Made by a program: the position numbers and the translations under genes
In this document: piece by piece, positions 31,990-40,327 of the stretch
Layout of the letters: every line of letters begins with the position of its first letter
Position numbering within the stretch: position 1 is the stretch's first letter
Assembly (NCBI RefSeq): GCF_900105055.1
Contig: NZ_FNTA01000004.1
Coordinates: 7,347,501 to 7,411,500 of the forward strand
DNA: 64,000 bases
Source of the DNA: Amycolatopsis lurida
GTDB taxonomy: Bacteria; Actinomycetota; Actinomycetes; Mycobacteriales; Pseudonocardiaceae
Reading direction: 5' to 3'
Notes under the pieces: model-generated
What the model was told of the DNA's origin: nothing
Databases searched by the model: none
Seen by the model: only the letters and a program-made list of their open reading frames with translations

Positions 31990-33032
31990 TCCTGGTGGCT
32001 CGGCCGTCCGAGCCGGATCCGGTCGCGAGGTGGGTCGAGGGGACCGCTGTCACCCCGTCGCCCGGCACGGATGGCGGCGAGGAGCTCTTTGATCGTGGTC
32101 ACCGCGTCGTGCCGAGGTCGCCAGCCGAGTTCCTCCCGTGCGCGCCGGGTGTCCACAAGGGACGCGCGGTCGGCGAGCCGCAGCCAGGACGGATGCAGTG
32201 GCTGAAGGCCGAGCCGCCAGCTCGGCCAGGCCAGCCCGGTCAGCAGCCTCAGCGGTACGGGAATCCGGAACCCGCCCGCCAGCGCGGCGAGGTCGCGGCT
32301 GCCGAGCACGGGCTCACCCGCGAGGTTGAACGCGCCGGTCGCACGGCGGTCGAGGATCGCCCGGATCGCCTGTGCCACATCGTCGGAGTGCACCACCTGC
32401 ATCCGCAGCCCCGGCCACAACGGCACAGGGAGCCATTTGTCGCCGAGCGGTAACGGCGGCGCCAGGGGGCTGAGGAGCCACCCGGAGAACTCGGCCGCGG
32501 CGTCCGGTTGCACGACACCGCACGGACGGATCCGTGCCACCCCGATCCCCGGGTGATCACGGCAGAATTCGTCCAATCGGGACTCGAAGGCCGCTTTTCC
32601 CGCACTGTAGGCGCTTTCGGCGAGCCCGCCGCACGGCCACTCCTCATCCACCTCGTCCCAGCGGCCGGCCGGGGTGTACGCGGCGACCGACGACGCGCAC
32701 ACGATGTGGGGCACGCCGGCGTCGGCGGCCGCGCGCAGGACGTTCGCGCTGCCCGCCATGTTGGTCCGGAGCATCGCCGGATCGTCCGCCCGCGGATGGA
32801 TCGCCCAGGCGAGATGCACCACGGCGCCGGCGCCGTCGAAGATCTCGGTCAACCGCGGCCAGGCGTCATTCGCGCCGATGTCCTGCTGGACCCAGCGGGC
32901 CGTCGAGTAGGGCGCGGCCGTCGTGTCGGGGCGGCGGCGCGCCACTCCGACCACGTCGTGCCCGGCTCCGGACAGTGCCCGGAGCAAGGCGGTGCCGACG
33001 TTCCCGCTCGCGCCGGTGACGACGATCTTCAT
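31974..33032 (-). CDS. NAD-dependent epimerase/dehydratase family protein
   Basis: A 352-residue extended short-chain dehydrogenase. The cofactor loop is MKIVVTGASGNVGTALLRAL, the serine and YxxxK catalytic set is CASSVAAYTP and ESAYSAGKAAFE, and the substrate side shows RPCGVVQPDAAAEFSGWLLS. The order and length fit UDP-sugar epimerase-like proteins that act on sugars or lipid-linked substrates. The start codon overlaps the stop of the upstream FAD-oxidoreductase by 4 bp, so the two form an operon. The substrate is unknown. Confidence 0.88.
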   Translation of the reverse strand: MKIVVTGASGNVGTALLRALSGAGHDVVGVARRRPDTTAAPYSTARWVQQDIGANDAWPRLTEIFDGAGAVVHLAWAIHPRADDPAMLRTNMAGSANVLRAAADAGVPHIVCASSVAAYTPAGRWDEVDEEWPCGGLAESAYSAGKAAFESRLDEFCRDHPGIGVARIRPCGVVQPDAAAEFSGWLLSPLAPPLPLGDKWLPVPLWPGLRMQVVHSDDVAQAIRAILDRRATGAFNLAGEPVLGSRDLAALAGGFRIPVPLRLLTGLAWPSWRLGLQPLHPSWLRLADRASLVDTRRAREELGWRPRHDAVTTIKELLAAIRAGRRGDSGPLDPPRDRIRLGRPSHQDQSTG

Positions 33033-34612
33033 CGGTAGACGGCGCGGTGCGCGGCACGCATCGTCGCGCGGTAGAAGGAACCGGCCCAGCCGTCGCGGGC
33101 GAGGGCCGCCCTGGCGGCGTTCGATCCGGGCGCGCCGTGCACCGCGCCACCGGGATGCGCCGACGCGGACGCCAGGAACAGCCGGTCGATCGGGGTGTCG
33201 GCCCGGCCGAGACCGGGGACGGGCCGGAAGAAGAGTTGTTGCTGGATGGCCGCGGTCCCGGCGTTGATCGAACCTTCCACCAGACTGTGGTTCCCTTCCT
33301 CGAGTTCGGCGGGCCCGGCGATCGCCCGGCCCGCGATCAAGCCGCGGAAACCGGGCGCGTGCTTCTCGATGACCTCTTCCATCCGGTCCGCGTGGCGGCG
33401 TAACCGGGAGGCGCTCCACGGCTCGCCCCTTGGCACATGCGTGTAGGCCCAGGCCGATTCGGTCCCGGCGGGCGAACGAGTCGGGTCGGCGGTGGTCATC
33501 TGCCCGAGCAGCAGGAACGGGTCGCCGGGCACCCGCCCGCAGGCGAGATCGTTGGCGATCCCGGCGAGACCGTCGAGGTCCGCTCCGATGTGGACGGTCC
33601 CGGCCTCGCCGACTTCGGCGGCGTTCCACGGGATGGGCGAGGACAGCGCCCAGTCCACCTTGATGGTGGCGTCGTCCCAGACGAACCGGTCCAGATCGGA
33701 CACCAGCCGCGCGGGAAGGTGCCCTGCACCGACCAGATCCCGGTAGAGCACCGGGGCGGGGACGTCGGCGAGCACGGCCCGGCGGGCACGCACCCGTCGT
33801 CCATCCGCGTCCCGGACACCTACCGCCCGGCCGCCCGAGAGCGTCACTTCGGTGACCGGTGTGCCGCAGACGATCTCCCCGCCCTTGGCGGACAGGCGGT
33901 TCACCAGCGCGTCGGTCAGACGGCCCGCCCCGCCTTCCGGGACCGGGAAGCCGACGTCCTGACCGAGCATGGTCAGGAGCCAGCCGAAGACCCCGCTTCC
34001 GGCCTGGTCCGGGCCGAGGTCGGTGTGCATGGCGTTGCCTGCCAGCAGCAGACGGGCGCCCTCACCGTCGAACTTCTCCTTGCCGAGGCCGCGGGCGGTC
34101 AAGGTCAGCATCCTCGCCAGCCGGAGGGACTCCGCCGTGCCGAGTGTCTTGACCAGCCGCGCCCCCGGCCGCACCGGCGGAAAGGGACGCACGATCGCGT
34201 CGAGCAGCGGTTCGCGCAGACGTCGCCAGTGCGCGTAGTCCTCCCGCAGCTTGTCCGCGTCCCGTTCGTCGAACTCCGCCACGGAACGGGCCGTGCGGTC
34301 GAGGTCACGGGACTGCAGGACGTACCGGTCGTCGGGCAGCACATGCGCCAGCACCGCCGGTGCGTGCCGCCACCGCAGGCCGTGGTCCTCGAGATCCAGC
34401 CCGGCCAGCACCGGCGACGCCGCGCCGAGCGGGTAGAAAGCGCTGTAGACGTCGTTGCGGAAACCCGGCGCGGTGAGTTCCTCGGTCCGCACCGCGCCAC
34501 CCGGCTTGGCGGTGGCCTCGATGACCAGTGTCTCCCAGCCGGCGTCGGCCAGGAGATTGGCCGCGACCAGGCCGTTCGGCCCCGATCCGATCACCACGGC
34601 GTCGACTTCCAT
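33029..34612 (-). CDS. FAD-dependent phytoene-dehydrogenase-like oxidoreductase
   Basis: A 527-residue flavoprotein. The FAD dinucleotide fold is at the start, VVIGSGPNGLVAANLLADAG, followed by EATAKPGGAVRTEELTAPGF. The C-terminal FAD block is IDRLFLASASAHPGGAVHGA followed by PGSNAARAAL. This matches the CrtI/NDP (carotenoid and retinol dehydrogenase-like) group found across actinomycetes. Members oxidise long hydrophobic chains. It precedes the epimerase gene with an ATGA overlap. No carotenoid synthase lies nearby, so a carotenoid role is not supported. Confidence 0.88.
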   Translation of the reverse strand: MEVDAVVIGSGPNGLVAANLLADAGWETLVIEATAKPGGAVRTEELTAPGFRNDVYSAFYPLGAASPVLAGLDLEDHGLRWRHAPAVLAHVLPDDRYVLQSRDLDRTARSVAEFDERDADKLREDYAHWRRLREPLLDAIVRPFPPVRPGARLVKTLGTAESLRLARMLTLTARGLGKEKFDGEGARLLLAGNAMHTDLGPDQAGSGVFGWLLTMLGQDVGFPVPEGGAGRLTDALVNRLSAKGGEIVCGTPVTEVTLSGGRAVGVRDADGRRVRARRAVLADVPAPVLYRDLVGAGHLPARLVSDLDRFVWDDATIKVDWALSSPIPWNAAEVGEAGTVHIGADLDGLAGIANDLACGRVPGDPFLLLGQMTTADPTRSPAGTESAWAYTHVPRGEPWSASRLRRHADRMEEVIEKHAPGFRGLIAGRAIAGPAELEEGNHSLVEGSINAGTAAIQQQLFFRPVPGLGRADTPIDRLFLASASAHPGGAVHGAPGSNAARAALARDGWAGSFYRATMRAAHRAVYR

Positions 34613-34654
34613 GGTCAGGGCATACCCCGGACGAGCGGATCCAATCCCCGTAGA

Positions 34655-34745
34655 TCAACTCGGTCCACGCTGGACGAGCTTCAGCGAGACATAGTCGGTG
34701 AAGCCGGCGCGCTCGGCGTACCGGACGGGCCGGCGCTGGTACTCG
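34655..34745 (-). other. Short coding-like tail of unknown origin
   Basis: In the 142-bp gap between the arylamine N-acetyltransferase and the FAD-oxidoreductase, one minus-strand frame reads SSEYQRRPVRYAERAGFTDY, then VSLKLVQRGPS and a stop. It has the look of a protein C-terminus but no start of its own. It may be a remnant of a lost gene or chance. I do not recognise it. Confidence 0.25.
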
Positions 34746-34754
34746 CTGGACAGG

Positions 34755-35573
34755 TCACGCGCGGCGGGCCCCCATGGACAGCCAGGCTTCGTGTTGCCCT
34801 TCGGTCTTGGCCCAGAGTGCCTCCAGTTCGGCGGCGCCGAAGTCCTCCACCGGGATACGGAACTCCCGCAGCGTCTCGGCGAACTCGTCGAGGGAGGACA
34901 GTGTGTGGCGCTCGCCGTCGCCGCGCTTGAGCGTGCGCGCGCGTAGAGCCAGCTCACGGCCGTCACGATGATGTTGCGCCACGAGCACCCTGGCGAACGG
35001 GGAGTCCGGCGACCTGATCTCGTCCCGTTCGGCGAATTCGGTGACCTCGCGGGGCGCGGTGCGGAAGTCGCAGGATTCCACCGTGCCGCCGGGATGGTGA
35101 TGCATCCGCCAGGTCTCGCCGTCGAGGCGCTCGATCCGGAACGGCAGTTCTCCTTGCCGATACGTGCCGTCCCGCACCGGAAGAGGCTCGAGGAACGCGT
35201 CGCCGATGCCGGTGTCGGCGAGCCAGGTCTCTCCGTCGAGGTCGACCAGCAGGGCGATGTGGTTACCCCATTGGCCCTCGCCGCGGGTCGAGCGCAGGAC
35301 AGCGGCTTCCACGACTGTCACGTCGAATCCGGCCGCCCTCAGCAACAGGGCGAGCGCGCCGTTCATCTCGTAGCAGAGCCCGCCCCGGCGACGGCGCGTG
35401 AACTTGTCGGTCAACGCTTCCGGGTCGAGCAGGAGCGTCCTGCCGAGCTGGAGGTCGAGATTCTCGTAGGGGACTCGGAACCGCCACGCCCGGTGCAGGT
35501 TCCGGAGCGTGGTGAGATCCGGCCGGATGGGCTCGCGGTACTCCAGCCGGTCGAGAAACGCGTCGAGGGTCAT
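34755..35573 (-). CDS. nat: Arylamine N-acetyltransferase
   Basis: A 272-residue enzyme with the complete NAT catalytic triad: Cys67 in RRGGLCYEMN, His105 in WGNHIALLVD and Asp120 in WLADTGIGD. The N-terminal helical bundle (RFRVPYENLDLQLGR) is also standard. NAT transfers acetyl or longer acyl groups from CoA to aromatic amines, hydrazines or small phenolic substrates; in actinomycetes NAT homologues also serve amide synthesis. It is divergent from a TetR gene, with a perfect AT-rich inverted repeat between them, and is probably repressed by that protein. Confidence 0.93.
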   Translation of the reverse strand: MTLDAFLDRLEYREPIRPDLTTLRNLHRAWRFRVPYENLDLQLGRTLLLDPEALTDKFTRRRRGGLCYEMNGALALLLRAAGFDVTVVEAAVLRSTRGEGQWGNHIALLVDLDGETWLADTGIGDAFLEPLPVRDGTYRQGELPFRIERLDGETWRMHHHPGGTVESCDFRTAPREVTEFAERDEIRSPDSPFARVLVAQHHRDGRELALRARTLKRGDGERHTLSSLDEFAETLREFRIPVEDFGAAELEALWAKTEGQHEAWLSMGARRA

Positions 35574-35600
35574 GTGGATCTCCTTGGGTAGATTGACTCT

Positions 35601-35623
35601 AAAATTAGAGTAGCTCTAATTTT
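35601..35623. promoter_or_regulatory. TetR operator between NAT and TetR genes
   Basis: AAAATTAGAG-TAG-CTCTAATTTT, a perfect 10-bp inverted repeat at 35601-35623, is a sharp AT-rich island in GC-rich DNA. It sits 28 bp from the NAT start and 26 bp from the TetR start, where one bound dimer could block both promoters. Confidence 0.75.
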
Positions 35624-35648
35624 GGCGTCGATCCAGTATGGTGATGAC

Positions 35649-36236
35649 ATGACGGAACCGGCGGGTTTGCGGGAGCGGAAGAAATGGCGCACCCGCAAGG
35701 TGTTGATCGAGACGGCGTACCGGCTCTTCGAACGGCAGGGCTACGACCGGACGACCACCGCGGAGATCGCCGCGGCCGCCGAGGTGTCCACCGCGACCTT
35801 CTTCAACCACTTCGCGACGAAGGAAGACCTCCTCCTCACTGGCGACGGTGAGGAGATCCTGCGCGCGGGGCTGGACGTGCTCGCCGCGCGCGAGGAGGGC
35901 GAGACACCGGCCGGGCTTCTCCGGCGCGCGATGCTCGGGATGCTCACCGAGGCCGGAGCGGGGCTCCGCGATCCGGGTGCCGAGCCCGAGCGGATCCGGC
36001 TGCACCTGATCACGTCGGTGCCGTCGGTGCGCGCGACGATGCTGCAGCGTGCCTTCGACGCTCAGGAGCGGCTTTCGGCCGCGCTGTGCCGGGCCTGCGA
36101 GATCGACGAGGTCGACGCCGCGGTGCTGGTCGGAGCCGTCACCGGGGCGGTTTTCGCCGCCGGGCGAACGGCCCTCCGTCTCGGGACTCCGCTCGACGAG
36201 GCGATGCGACGGGCGATCGACCTCGCGACGGCCTGA
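35649..36236 (+). CDS. TetR-family regulator of the NAT gene
   Basis: A 195-residue TetR protein. The DNA-binding domain reads TAYRLFERQGYDRTTTAEIA and STATFFNHFATKEDLLL; the effector domain follows from about residue 60. Start ATG 35649 is chosen over the in-frame codon at 35622, which lies in the operator. Divergent placement against arylamine N-acetyltransferase with a shared perfect operator makes local repression likely. Confidence 0.92.
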   Translation: MTEPAGLRERKKWRTRKVLIETAYRLFERQGYDRTTTAEIAAAAEVSTATFFNHFATKEDLLLTGDGEEILRAGLDVLAAREEGETPAGLLRRAMLGMLTEAGAGLRDPGAEPERIRLHLITSVPSVRATMLQRAFDAQERLSAALCRACEIDEVDAAVLVGAVTGAVFAAGRTALRLGTPLDEAMRRAIDLATA

Positions 36237-36246
36237 CCGGGCGGCT

Positions 36247-37296
36247 TCACGAACGGTGCCAGGCGATCCCGCGGTATGCGGAGCCGTCCGCCGCGAAGCC
36301 GGAGCCGATGATGACGGTGCCGATCGCGTTGATGTGCTGGGCCACGGTCGCGGTGATATCGAGAGGCGACGGGAGCGGGACGGGTGTCGCGTCCGCGTCC
36401 CAGCGCACCGGCCGCACCGTTCCCAGGCTCACGGACTCGCCGACGACGGTCCCGGCTTCGTCGATGTCGAAACACGTACTGGCGACGTCCGAAGGCAGGG
36501 GCCGGAGCACGGTGGGCCGTCCGTCGCGATCCCAGCGCGCGCCGATGCCGTGCCGGTCCGGGGTCATGCCCCAGCCGATCGCGAAACCTCCTCCGGTGAT
36601 CCGGACGACCTGCCCCGCGGAGAAGTCCCGTTCCCCGGTCAGCAGGACGGTGCCTCCGTCGCGATCCCACACGACCCCGTCGCCGAGAATGGCGCCGGAG
36701 TCGGTGATCCCGCACGCCGTCGCGCGGCGGGGCGGGGGAAGTGTGCTGATCTTCCCCGAGGGCGTCCAGCGCACGGCGGTGCGGACCCCCGTGCCCGTCC
36801 TGGCCGATCCGACGACCTCGTCCAGCCCGTTCAGGTCCTGCCCCTGGGTCTCGCCGTTCCCGGGCAGGGTGGCGAGTTCGACGGTCTCGCCGCCGGGTTC
36901 CCAGCGCAGCGCCCGCCAGTGGTAGCCCGGCCACATCGCGTTCCCCAGTACCGACCCGCGGGCGTTCACCCGGCACGCCGTGCCGGAGACCGCACCGCCG
37001 GGGAGTTCGAGCGCGCGTATCCGGCCGTCGGGCCGCCAGCACACGGGCCGGAGGTGCTCTCCGGCGAGGAGCGAACCCGCGATGACACCCTCGGCGTTGA
37101 CGCTGACCGCGCGTCCGCCGGAACAGCCGTCGAGGATCGGCAGCGGCGTGGGATGGCCATCGCGGTCCCAGCGCACCGGCCGCGACCCCGACTCGCCCAC
37201 GATCACCCCGGCGTCGTTCACGCAGTAGGCGCCGGTGCCCTCGTCTCCGGAGAGCGGCCGCAGGCCGACCGCCGTGAAGCCGGGTCCCTCGGGCAT
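36247..37296 (-). CDS. HAF-repeat beta-propeller-like protein
   Basis: A protein of about 349 residues made almost wholly of a repeated unit. Each unit carries a motif like VNDAGVIVGES, VNAEGVIAGS, VNARGSVLGN, ITDSGAILGDG, IDEAGTVVGES or INAIGTVIIGS. A segment like RPVRWDRDGHPTPLP follows with roughly 45-residue spacing, and about seven units are visible. This is the HAF family of extracellular repeats, expected to form a beta-propeller. The start is uncertain: ATG 37296 is used, with GTG 37308 or an upstream GTG adding a weakly hydrophobic leader. No clear signal peptide is seen. The function is unknown. Confidence 0.7.
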   Translation of the reverse strand: MPEGPGFTAVGLRPLSGDEGTGAYCVNDAGVIVGESGSRPVRWDRDGHPTPLPILDGCSGGRAVSVNAEGVIAGSLLAGEHLRPVCWRPDGRIRALELPGGAVSGTACRVNARGSVLGNAMWPGYHWRALRWEPGGETVELATLPGNGETQGQDLNGLDEVVGSARTGTGVRTAVRWTPSGKISTLPPPRRATACGITDSGAILGDGVVWDRDGGTVLLTGERDFSAGQVVRITGGGFAIGWGMTPDRHGIGARWDRDGRPTVLRPLPSDVASTCFDIDEAGTVVGESVSLGTVRPVRWDADATPVPLPSPLDITATVAQHINAIGTVIIGSGFAADGSAYRGIAWHRS

Positions 37297-37390
37297 CGGA
37301 TCGAGCACGAGTGGGCAGCCTAGTGCGACGGCGCACGCGATGGGAAAACTTGCACTGACCGGGTGACACAGCACTCCACAATGGACCGGT

Positions 37391-38347
37391 CTACGGGGTG
37401 AGCACGATCCTGCCGAACACTTCGCCGTCGTCCATCTTCCGGTGCGCCAGAACGGCTTTCTCCATCGGCAACACCTCGTGCACCACCGGGCGCAGTTCAC
37501 CGCGCGCCGCCGCGCCGAAGTGTTCCGCGCTCACCACCCGCCGATCCGGCTCGGGGATCGAGTCCGCGCTGAAGGCCGCGAACGACAGGGACTTCCGGAA
37601 GGCCGCCATCAGCTTCGCGCCGAAGTCCGCCGGGGGCATGCCCGCGACCACTCCGACGGCGACCATGCGGCCGTTCGGGTTCAACCGGTCGAAGAAGGAC
37701 GGCATGTCCACACCGGACACGATGTCGATGACGACGTCGTACCCCGCCGGTCCGTCCCCCTCGCCGGAACGGTCGAGGACGTGGGTCGCCCCCAGCTCAC
37801 GCAGGCGGTCGCCGCGTTCGGCCGAGGACGTCGTGACCGCCACGGCGCCGGCGCCACCGCGCACCGCGAGCTGCACCGCCATGATCCCGATGCTGCCCGC
37901 CGCGCCGCGCACCAGCACGGATTCGCCCGACGTGAAAGGGGCGCGGGCGAGAGCGAAGTGCGCCACCATGCCGGAACTCCCGACGGCCACCGCGTCGGTG
38001 GCGGACAGGTTTTCGGGAAGGGGAAGGATCTTCTCCGCCGCGACGGCCACTTGTTCCACGTAACCGCCGCCCTCGCCGGTGAACGCCCAGACGCGCCGCC
38101 CGGCCCAAGCCGGATCGACGCCGCCGCCGACCGCCGTGACGGTACCGGCCACCTCGTTGCCGGGGATGAATCCTTCACGGAAGCCGAATCCGGCGAGAGC
38201 GCCGCTGCGGATCACGGTGTCGACGCCGCCGACACCGATCGCTTCCACGTCGATCAGCACTTCTCCCTCGGCGGGCACGGGGGAGGGGACGTCGATCACG
38301 GCGAGGCCCTCGGGGGCGCCGAACGTCCGGATCTCGACTGCGCGCAT
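37391..38347 (-). CDS. Quinone oxidoreductase-like medium-chain dehydrogenase
   Basis: A 318-residue MDR protein without zinc ligands. MRAVEIRTFGAPEGLAVIDV, IPGNEVAGTVTAVGGGVDPA and the nucleotide site VLVRGAAGSIGIMAVQLAVR define the NADPH:quinone oxidoreductase (QOR) group. The end, VLPMEKAVLAHRKMDDGEVF followed by GRIVLTP, is also typical. These enzymes reduce quinones or alpha,beta-unsaturated ketones. It is divergent from a TetR gene across a perfect operator, suggesting induction by an electrophile or drug. Confidence 0.9.
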   Translation of the reverse strand: MRAVEIRTFGAPEGLAVIDVPSPVPAEGEVLIDVEAIGVGGVDTVIRSGALAGFGFREGFIPGNEVAGTVTAVGGGVDPAWAGRRVWAFTGEGGGYVEQVAVAAEKILPLPENLSATDAVAVGSSGMVAHFALARAPFTSGESVLVRGAAGSIGIMAVQLAVRGGAGAVAVTTSSAERGDRLRELGATHVLDRSGEGDGPAGYDVVIDIVSGVDMPSFFDRLNPNGRMVAVGVVAGMPPADFGAKLMAAFRKSLSFAAFSADSIPEPDRRVVSAEHFGAAARGELRPVVHEVLPMEKAVLAHRKMDDGEVFGRIVLTP

Positions 38348-38386
38348 TTCGTCTCCTGGTCGTCGATCACTGGTCCGGCGGACGTT

Positions 38387-38406
38387 AACGGACGCCCCCG
38401 TCCGTT
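38387..38406. promoter_or_regulatory. TetR operator between quinone oxidoreductase and TetR genes
   Basis: AACGGACG-CCCC-CGTCCGTT, perfect 8-bp arms at 38387-38394 and 38399-38406, lies in the 77-bp divergent gap. It ends 18 bp before the preferred GTG start of the TetR gene. Confidence 0.75.
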
Positions 38407-38424
38407 TTGGCTAAAGTGAGAGCG

Positions 38425-39060
38425 GTGACCGATCATTTGTCTCGGATCCCGCGCTCCGACGCCGTGGACAATCGCGAACGCATCCTCGAAGCGGCTCGCG
38501 TGCTGTTCGCCACCGAGGGGCTGAACGTGCCGCTGCGGGAAGTCGCGCGCCGCGCCGAAGTCGGCCCCGCCACGCTGTACCGCCACTTCCCGACCAAGGA
38601 GATCCTGGCGACGGAGGCGTTCGCCGGGCAGATGCGCACCTGTCACGCCGTCGTCGACGAGGGGCTCGCCGATCCGGATCCGTGGCGCGGTTTCTGTTCC
38701 GTGATCGAGAAGATCTGTGAGCTGCATTCGCGCGATCGCGGATTCACGGCGGCTTTCGTGTCGGCCTTTCCCAAGGCGGTGGACTTCACCGCGGATCGCG
38801 ACTACGCGCTCAAGGCGATCGCCGAGCTGGCGGACCGGGCCAAGGACTCCGGGAAGCTGCGCCCCGATTTCGTCCTCGACGACCTGATCCTCATGCTCAT
38901 GGCCAACAACGGGATCCAGGCCGCTTCGGCGGCCGCGCAGGTGGCGGCGTCCCGGCGGTTCGCCGCGCTCGTGATCCAGGCCTTCCGAGCCGGGCCGGCG
39001 CGGGCGCCGCTGCCGCCGGTGGCGCGCCTGGCCCTCGTGATGCCGGGGGTGACCGGCTGA
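38425..39060 (+). CDS. TetR-family regulator
   Basis: A 211-residue TetR protein: ILEAARVLFATEGLNVPLRE, VARRAEVGPATLYRHFPTKE, then an effector domain ending VMPGVTG. GTG 38425 is chosen as start because GAGAG precedes it and earlier in-frame codons run into the operator. It faces the quinone oxidoreductase gene and very probably represses it through the palindrome at 38387-38406. The ligand is unknown. Confidence 0.9.
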   Translation: MTDHLSRIPRSDAVDNRERILEAARVLFATEGLNVPLREVARRAEVGPATLYRHFPTKEILATEAFAGQMRTCHAVVDEGLADPDPWRGFCSVIEKICELHSRDRGFTAAFVSAFPKAVDFTADRDYALKAIAELADRAKDSGKLRPDFVLDDLILMLMANNGIQAASAAAQVAASRRFAALVIQAFRAGPARAPLPPVARLALVMPGVTG

Positions 39061-39061
39061 G

Positions 39062-39703
39062 TCACTTCCTGCGGGCTTCGAGGCCTTCGAGGATGAGGTC
39101 GAGGCCGTAGGCGAATTCCTTCGTGTGGTCGTAGCCCGGCCGCTGGGCGTGTCCGGTGATCACCTCGGCCAGATAAGGGAACTCGTCCCGCGGCAGGTTG
39201 CCGAGGATGTCGTCCGCGACCCCCGGGACGTCTTCGCTCAGCGGGAGGTTCGACTCCTGCAACACGAATCCACCGATGTAGCTGTCGATGAGCGAGACGG
39301 CGTGCACCGCCATCGGAAGCGTGAATCCCGCCCGTCGAAGGACGCCGAGGACGGCATCGTGGTGGCGTAGCGTCGCCGGCCCTGGATTCCGGCGGGAGTC
39401 CATGAGGCCCAGCGCCCAGCTGTGCCGGGACAGGACCTCGCGTGCGGACGAAGCACGAGCGCGGATGGCGTCACGCCAATCGCCGGTTTCGGTGCCGGGC
39501 AGCTCGATCGCCGCGAACACCGCGTCGACGACGCCGTCGAGGATCGCGTCCTTGTTCGGCACGTGGTGGTACAGCGACATGGCCTCCACGCCCAGGTGCT
39601 GCGCGACCCGGCGCATCGTCATCGCTTCCACGCCACCGCGATCGGCGACTTCGATCGCGGCCTTCAGTACGCGGTCCCTGGTGAGTGATCGGCGAGGCGG
39701 CAC
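39062..39703 (-). CDS. TetR-family regulator (TetR_C-type effector domain)
   Basis: A 213-residue protein starting at GTG 39701-39703. The DNA-binding domain reads RVLKAAIEVADRGGVEAMTM, RRVAQHLGVEAMSLYHHVPN. The MSLYHHVPNKDAILDGVVD pattern and the later LIDSYIGGFVLQESN segment are those of the tetracycline-repressor-like subgroup. A nested dyad separates it from the deazaflavin-dependent reductase gene, which it probably controls. It ends 2 bp after the converging TetR gene. Confidence 0.9.
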   Translation of the reverse strand: MPPRRSLTRDRVLKAAIEVADRGGVEAMTMRRVAQHLGVEAMSLYHHVPNKDAILDGVVDAVFAAIELPGTETGDWRDAIRARASSAREVLSRHSWALGLMDSRRNPGPATLRHHDAVLGVLRRAGFTLPMAVHAVSLIDSYIGGFVLQESNLPLSEDVPGVADDILGNLPRDEFPYLAEVITGHAQRPGYDHTKEFAYGLDLILEGLEARRK

Positions 39704-39711
39704 ATTGACAA

Positions 39712-39746
39712 CCTTACAGACGTAAGACAGCCTTACGACTGTAAGG
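39712..39746. promoter_or_regulatory. Nested dyad operator between TetR and reductase genes
   Basis: CCTTACAG (39712-39719) pairs with CTGTAAGG (39739-39746), and inside them CGTAAG (39721-39726) pairs with CTTACG (39732-39737). The whole 35 bp is a near-perfect palindrome built from repeats of CTTAC/GTAAG, suggesting room for two TetR dimers. Confidence 0.75.
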
Positions 39747-39766
39747 CCATCGAAAGGGAGAGTCCG

Positions 39767-40126
39767 ATGCCGATGCCGAGATGGTGGGGCCACGTCAACA
39801 AGCGGGTGTTCAACCCCCGTGCGATCGCCGGAGGGAAGTACCCGGTGCTGATCCACATCGGCCGCGCCTCGGGAAAGACCCGCCACACGCCGCTCGACGC
39901 GCATCCCGTCGACGGCGGCTACCTGTTCGTCCCGGTGTACGGCCCGGAGGCGGACTGGGTGCGCAACATCATGACCGCGGGGAAAGCGCGGCTTCGGATC
40001 GACGGACGGGAAGTGGACCTCGTCGGCCCGCGGCTCGTGGGGGCGGCCGAATTCCCCGATGGAGTGACCCGCCCGCCGAAACTCCTCCGTATCACCGAAT
40101 TCCTCCGGATGGACGTGAAACCCTGA
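39767..40126 (+). CDS. Deazaflavin (F420)-dependent nitroreductase-family protein
   Basis: A 119-residue small beta-barrel protein. MPRWWGHVNKRVFNPRAIAG, YPVLIHIGRASGKTRHTPLD and GYLFVPVYGPEADWVRNIMT are the characteristic DUF385/FDOR blocks, including the GRxSGKxRxTPL phosphate-binding motif. Relatives such as Mycobacterium Ddn use reduced F420 to reduce quinones and nitro compounds. It is divergent from a TetR gene and probably induced when that protein releases the dyad at 39712-39746. Confidence 0.85.
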   Translation: MPMPRWWGHVNKRVFNPRAIAGGKYPVLIHIGRASGKTRHTPLDAHPVDGGYLFVPVYGPEADWVRNIMTAGKARLRIDGREVDLVGPRLVGAAEFPDGVTRPPKLLRITEFLRMDVKP

Positions 40127-40144
40127 GCCGACCCTGCCCGGACT

Positions 40145-40216
40145 GGCAGGCGCGGGGGTCGTGAGTGACAAGTGTCGTTCTAACGACACTTGTCACTCAC
40201 GACCCCCGCGCCTGCC
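40145..40216. repeat. GTGAGTG-type perfect hairpin, copy 3 (35-bp arms)
   Basis: Perfect 35-bp arms (40145-40179 and 40182-40216) flank a 2-nt CT loop. The arm contains GGCAGGCGCGGGGGTC then GTGAGTGACAAGTGTCGTT. This is the longest perfect palindrome in the window. It follows the reductase gene and precedes the serine hydrolase on the same strand. An in-frame codon at 40190 falls inside the right arm and is rejected as the hydrolase start. Confidence 0.8.
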
Positions 40217-40327
40217 GCCCGCTCCGACGCGACACCTTCGGCCTCTTTCCCAGTAGTACCAGGGAGGGAGATGGCATCGTCCTTCAGGTCGATGCCCGAT
40301 GCGCTGTGGCTTCGTAGTTTTGGCGGT

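Noticed and set aside
40190..40327. Earlier start for the secreted serine hydrolase
   Set aside because: It lies within the right arm of a 35-bp perfect hairpin and would bury the signal peptide; ATG 40328 gives a clean signal sequence.
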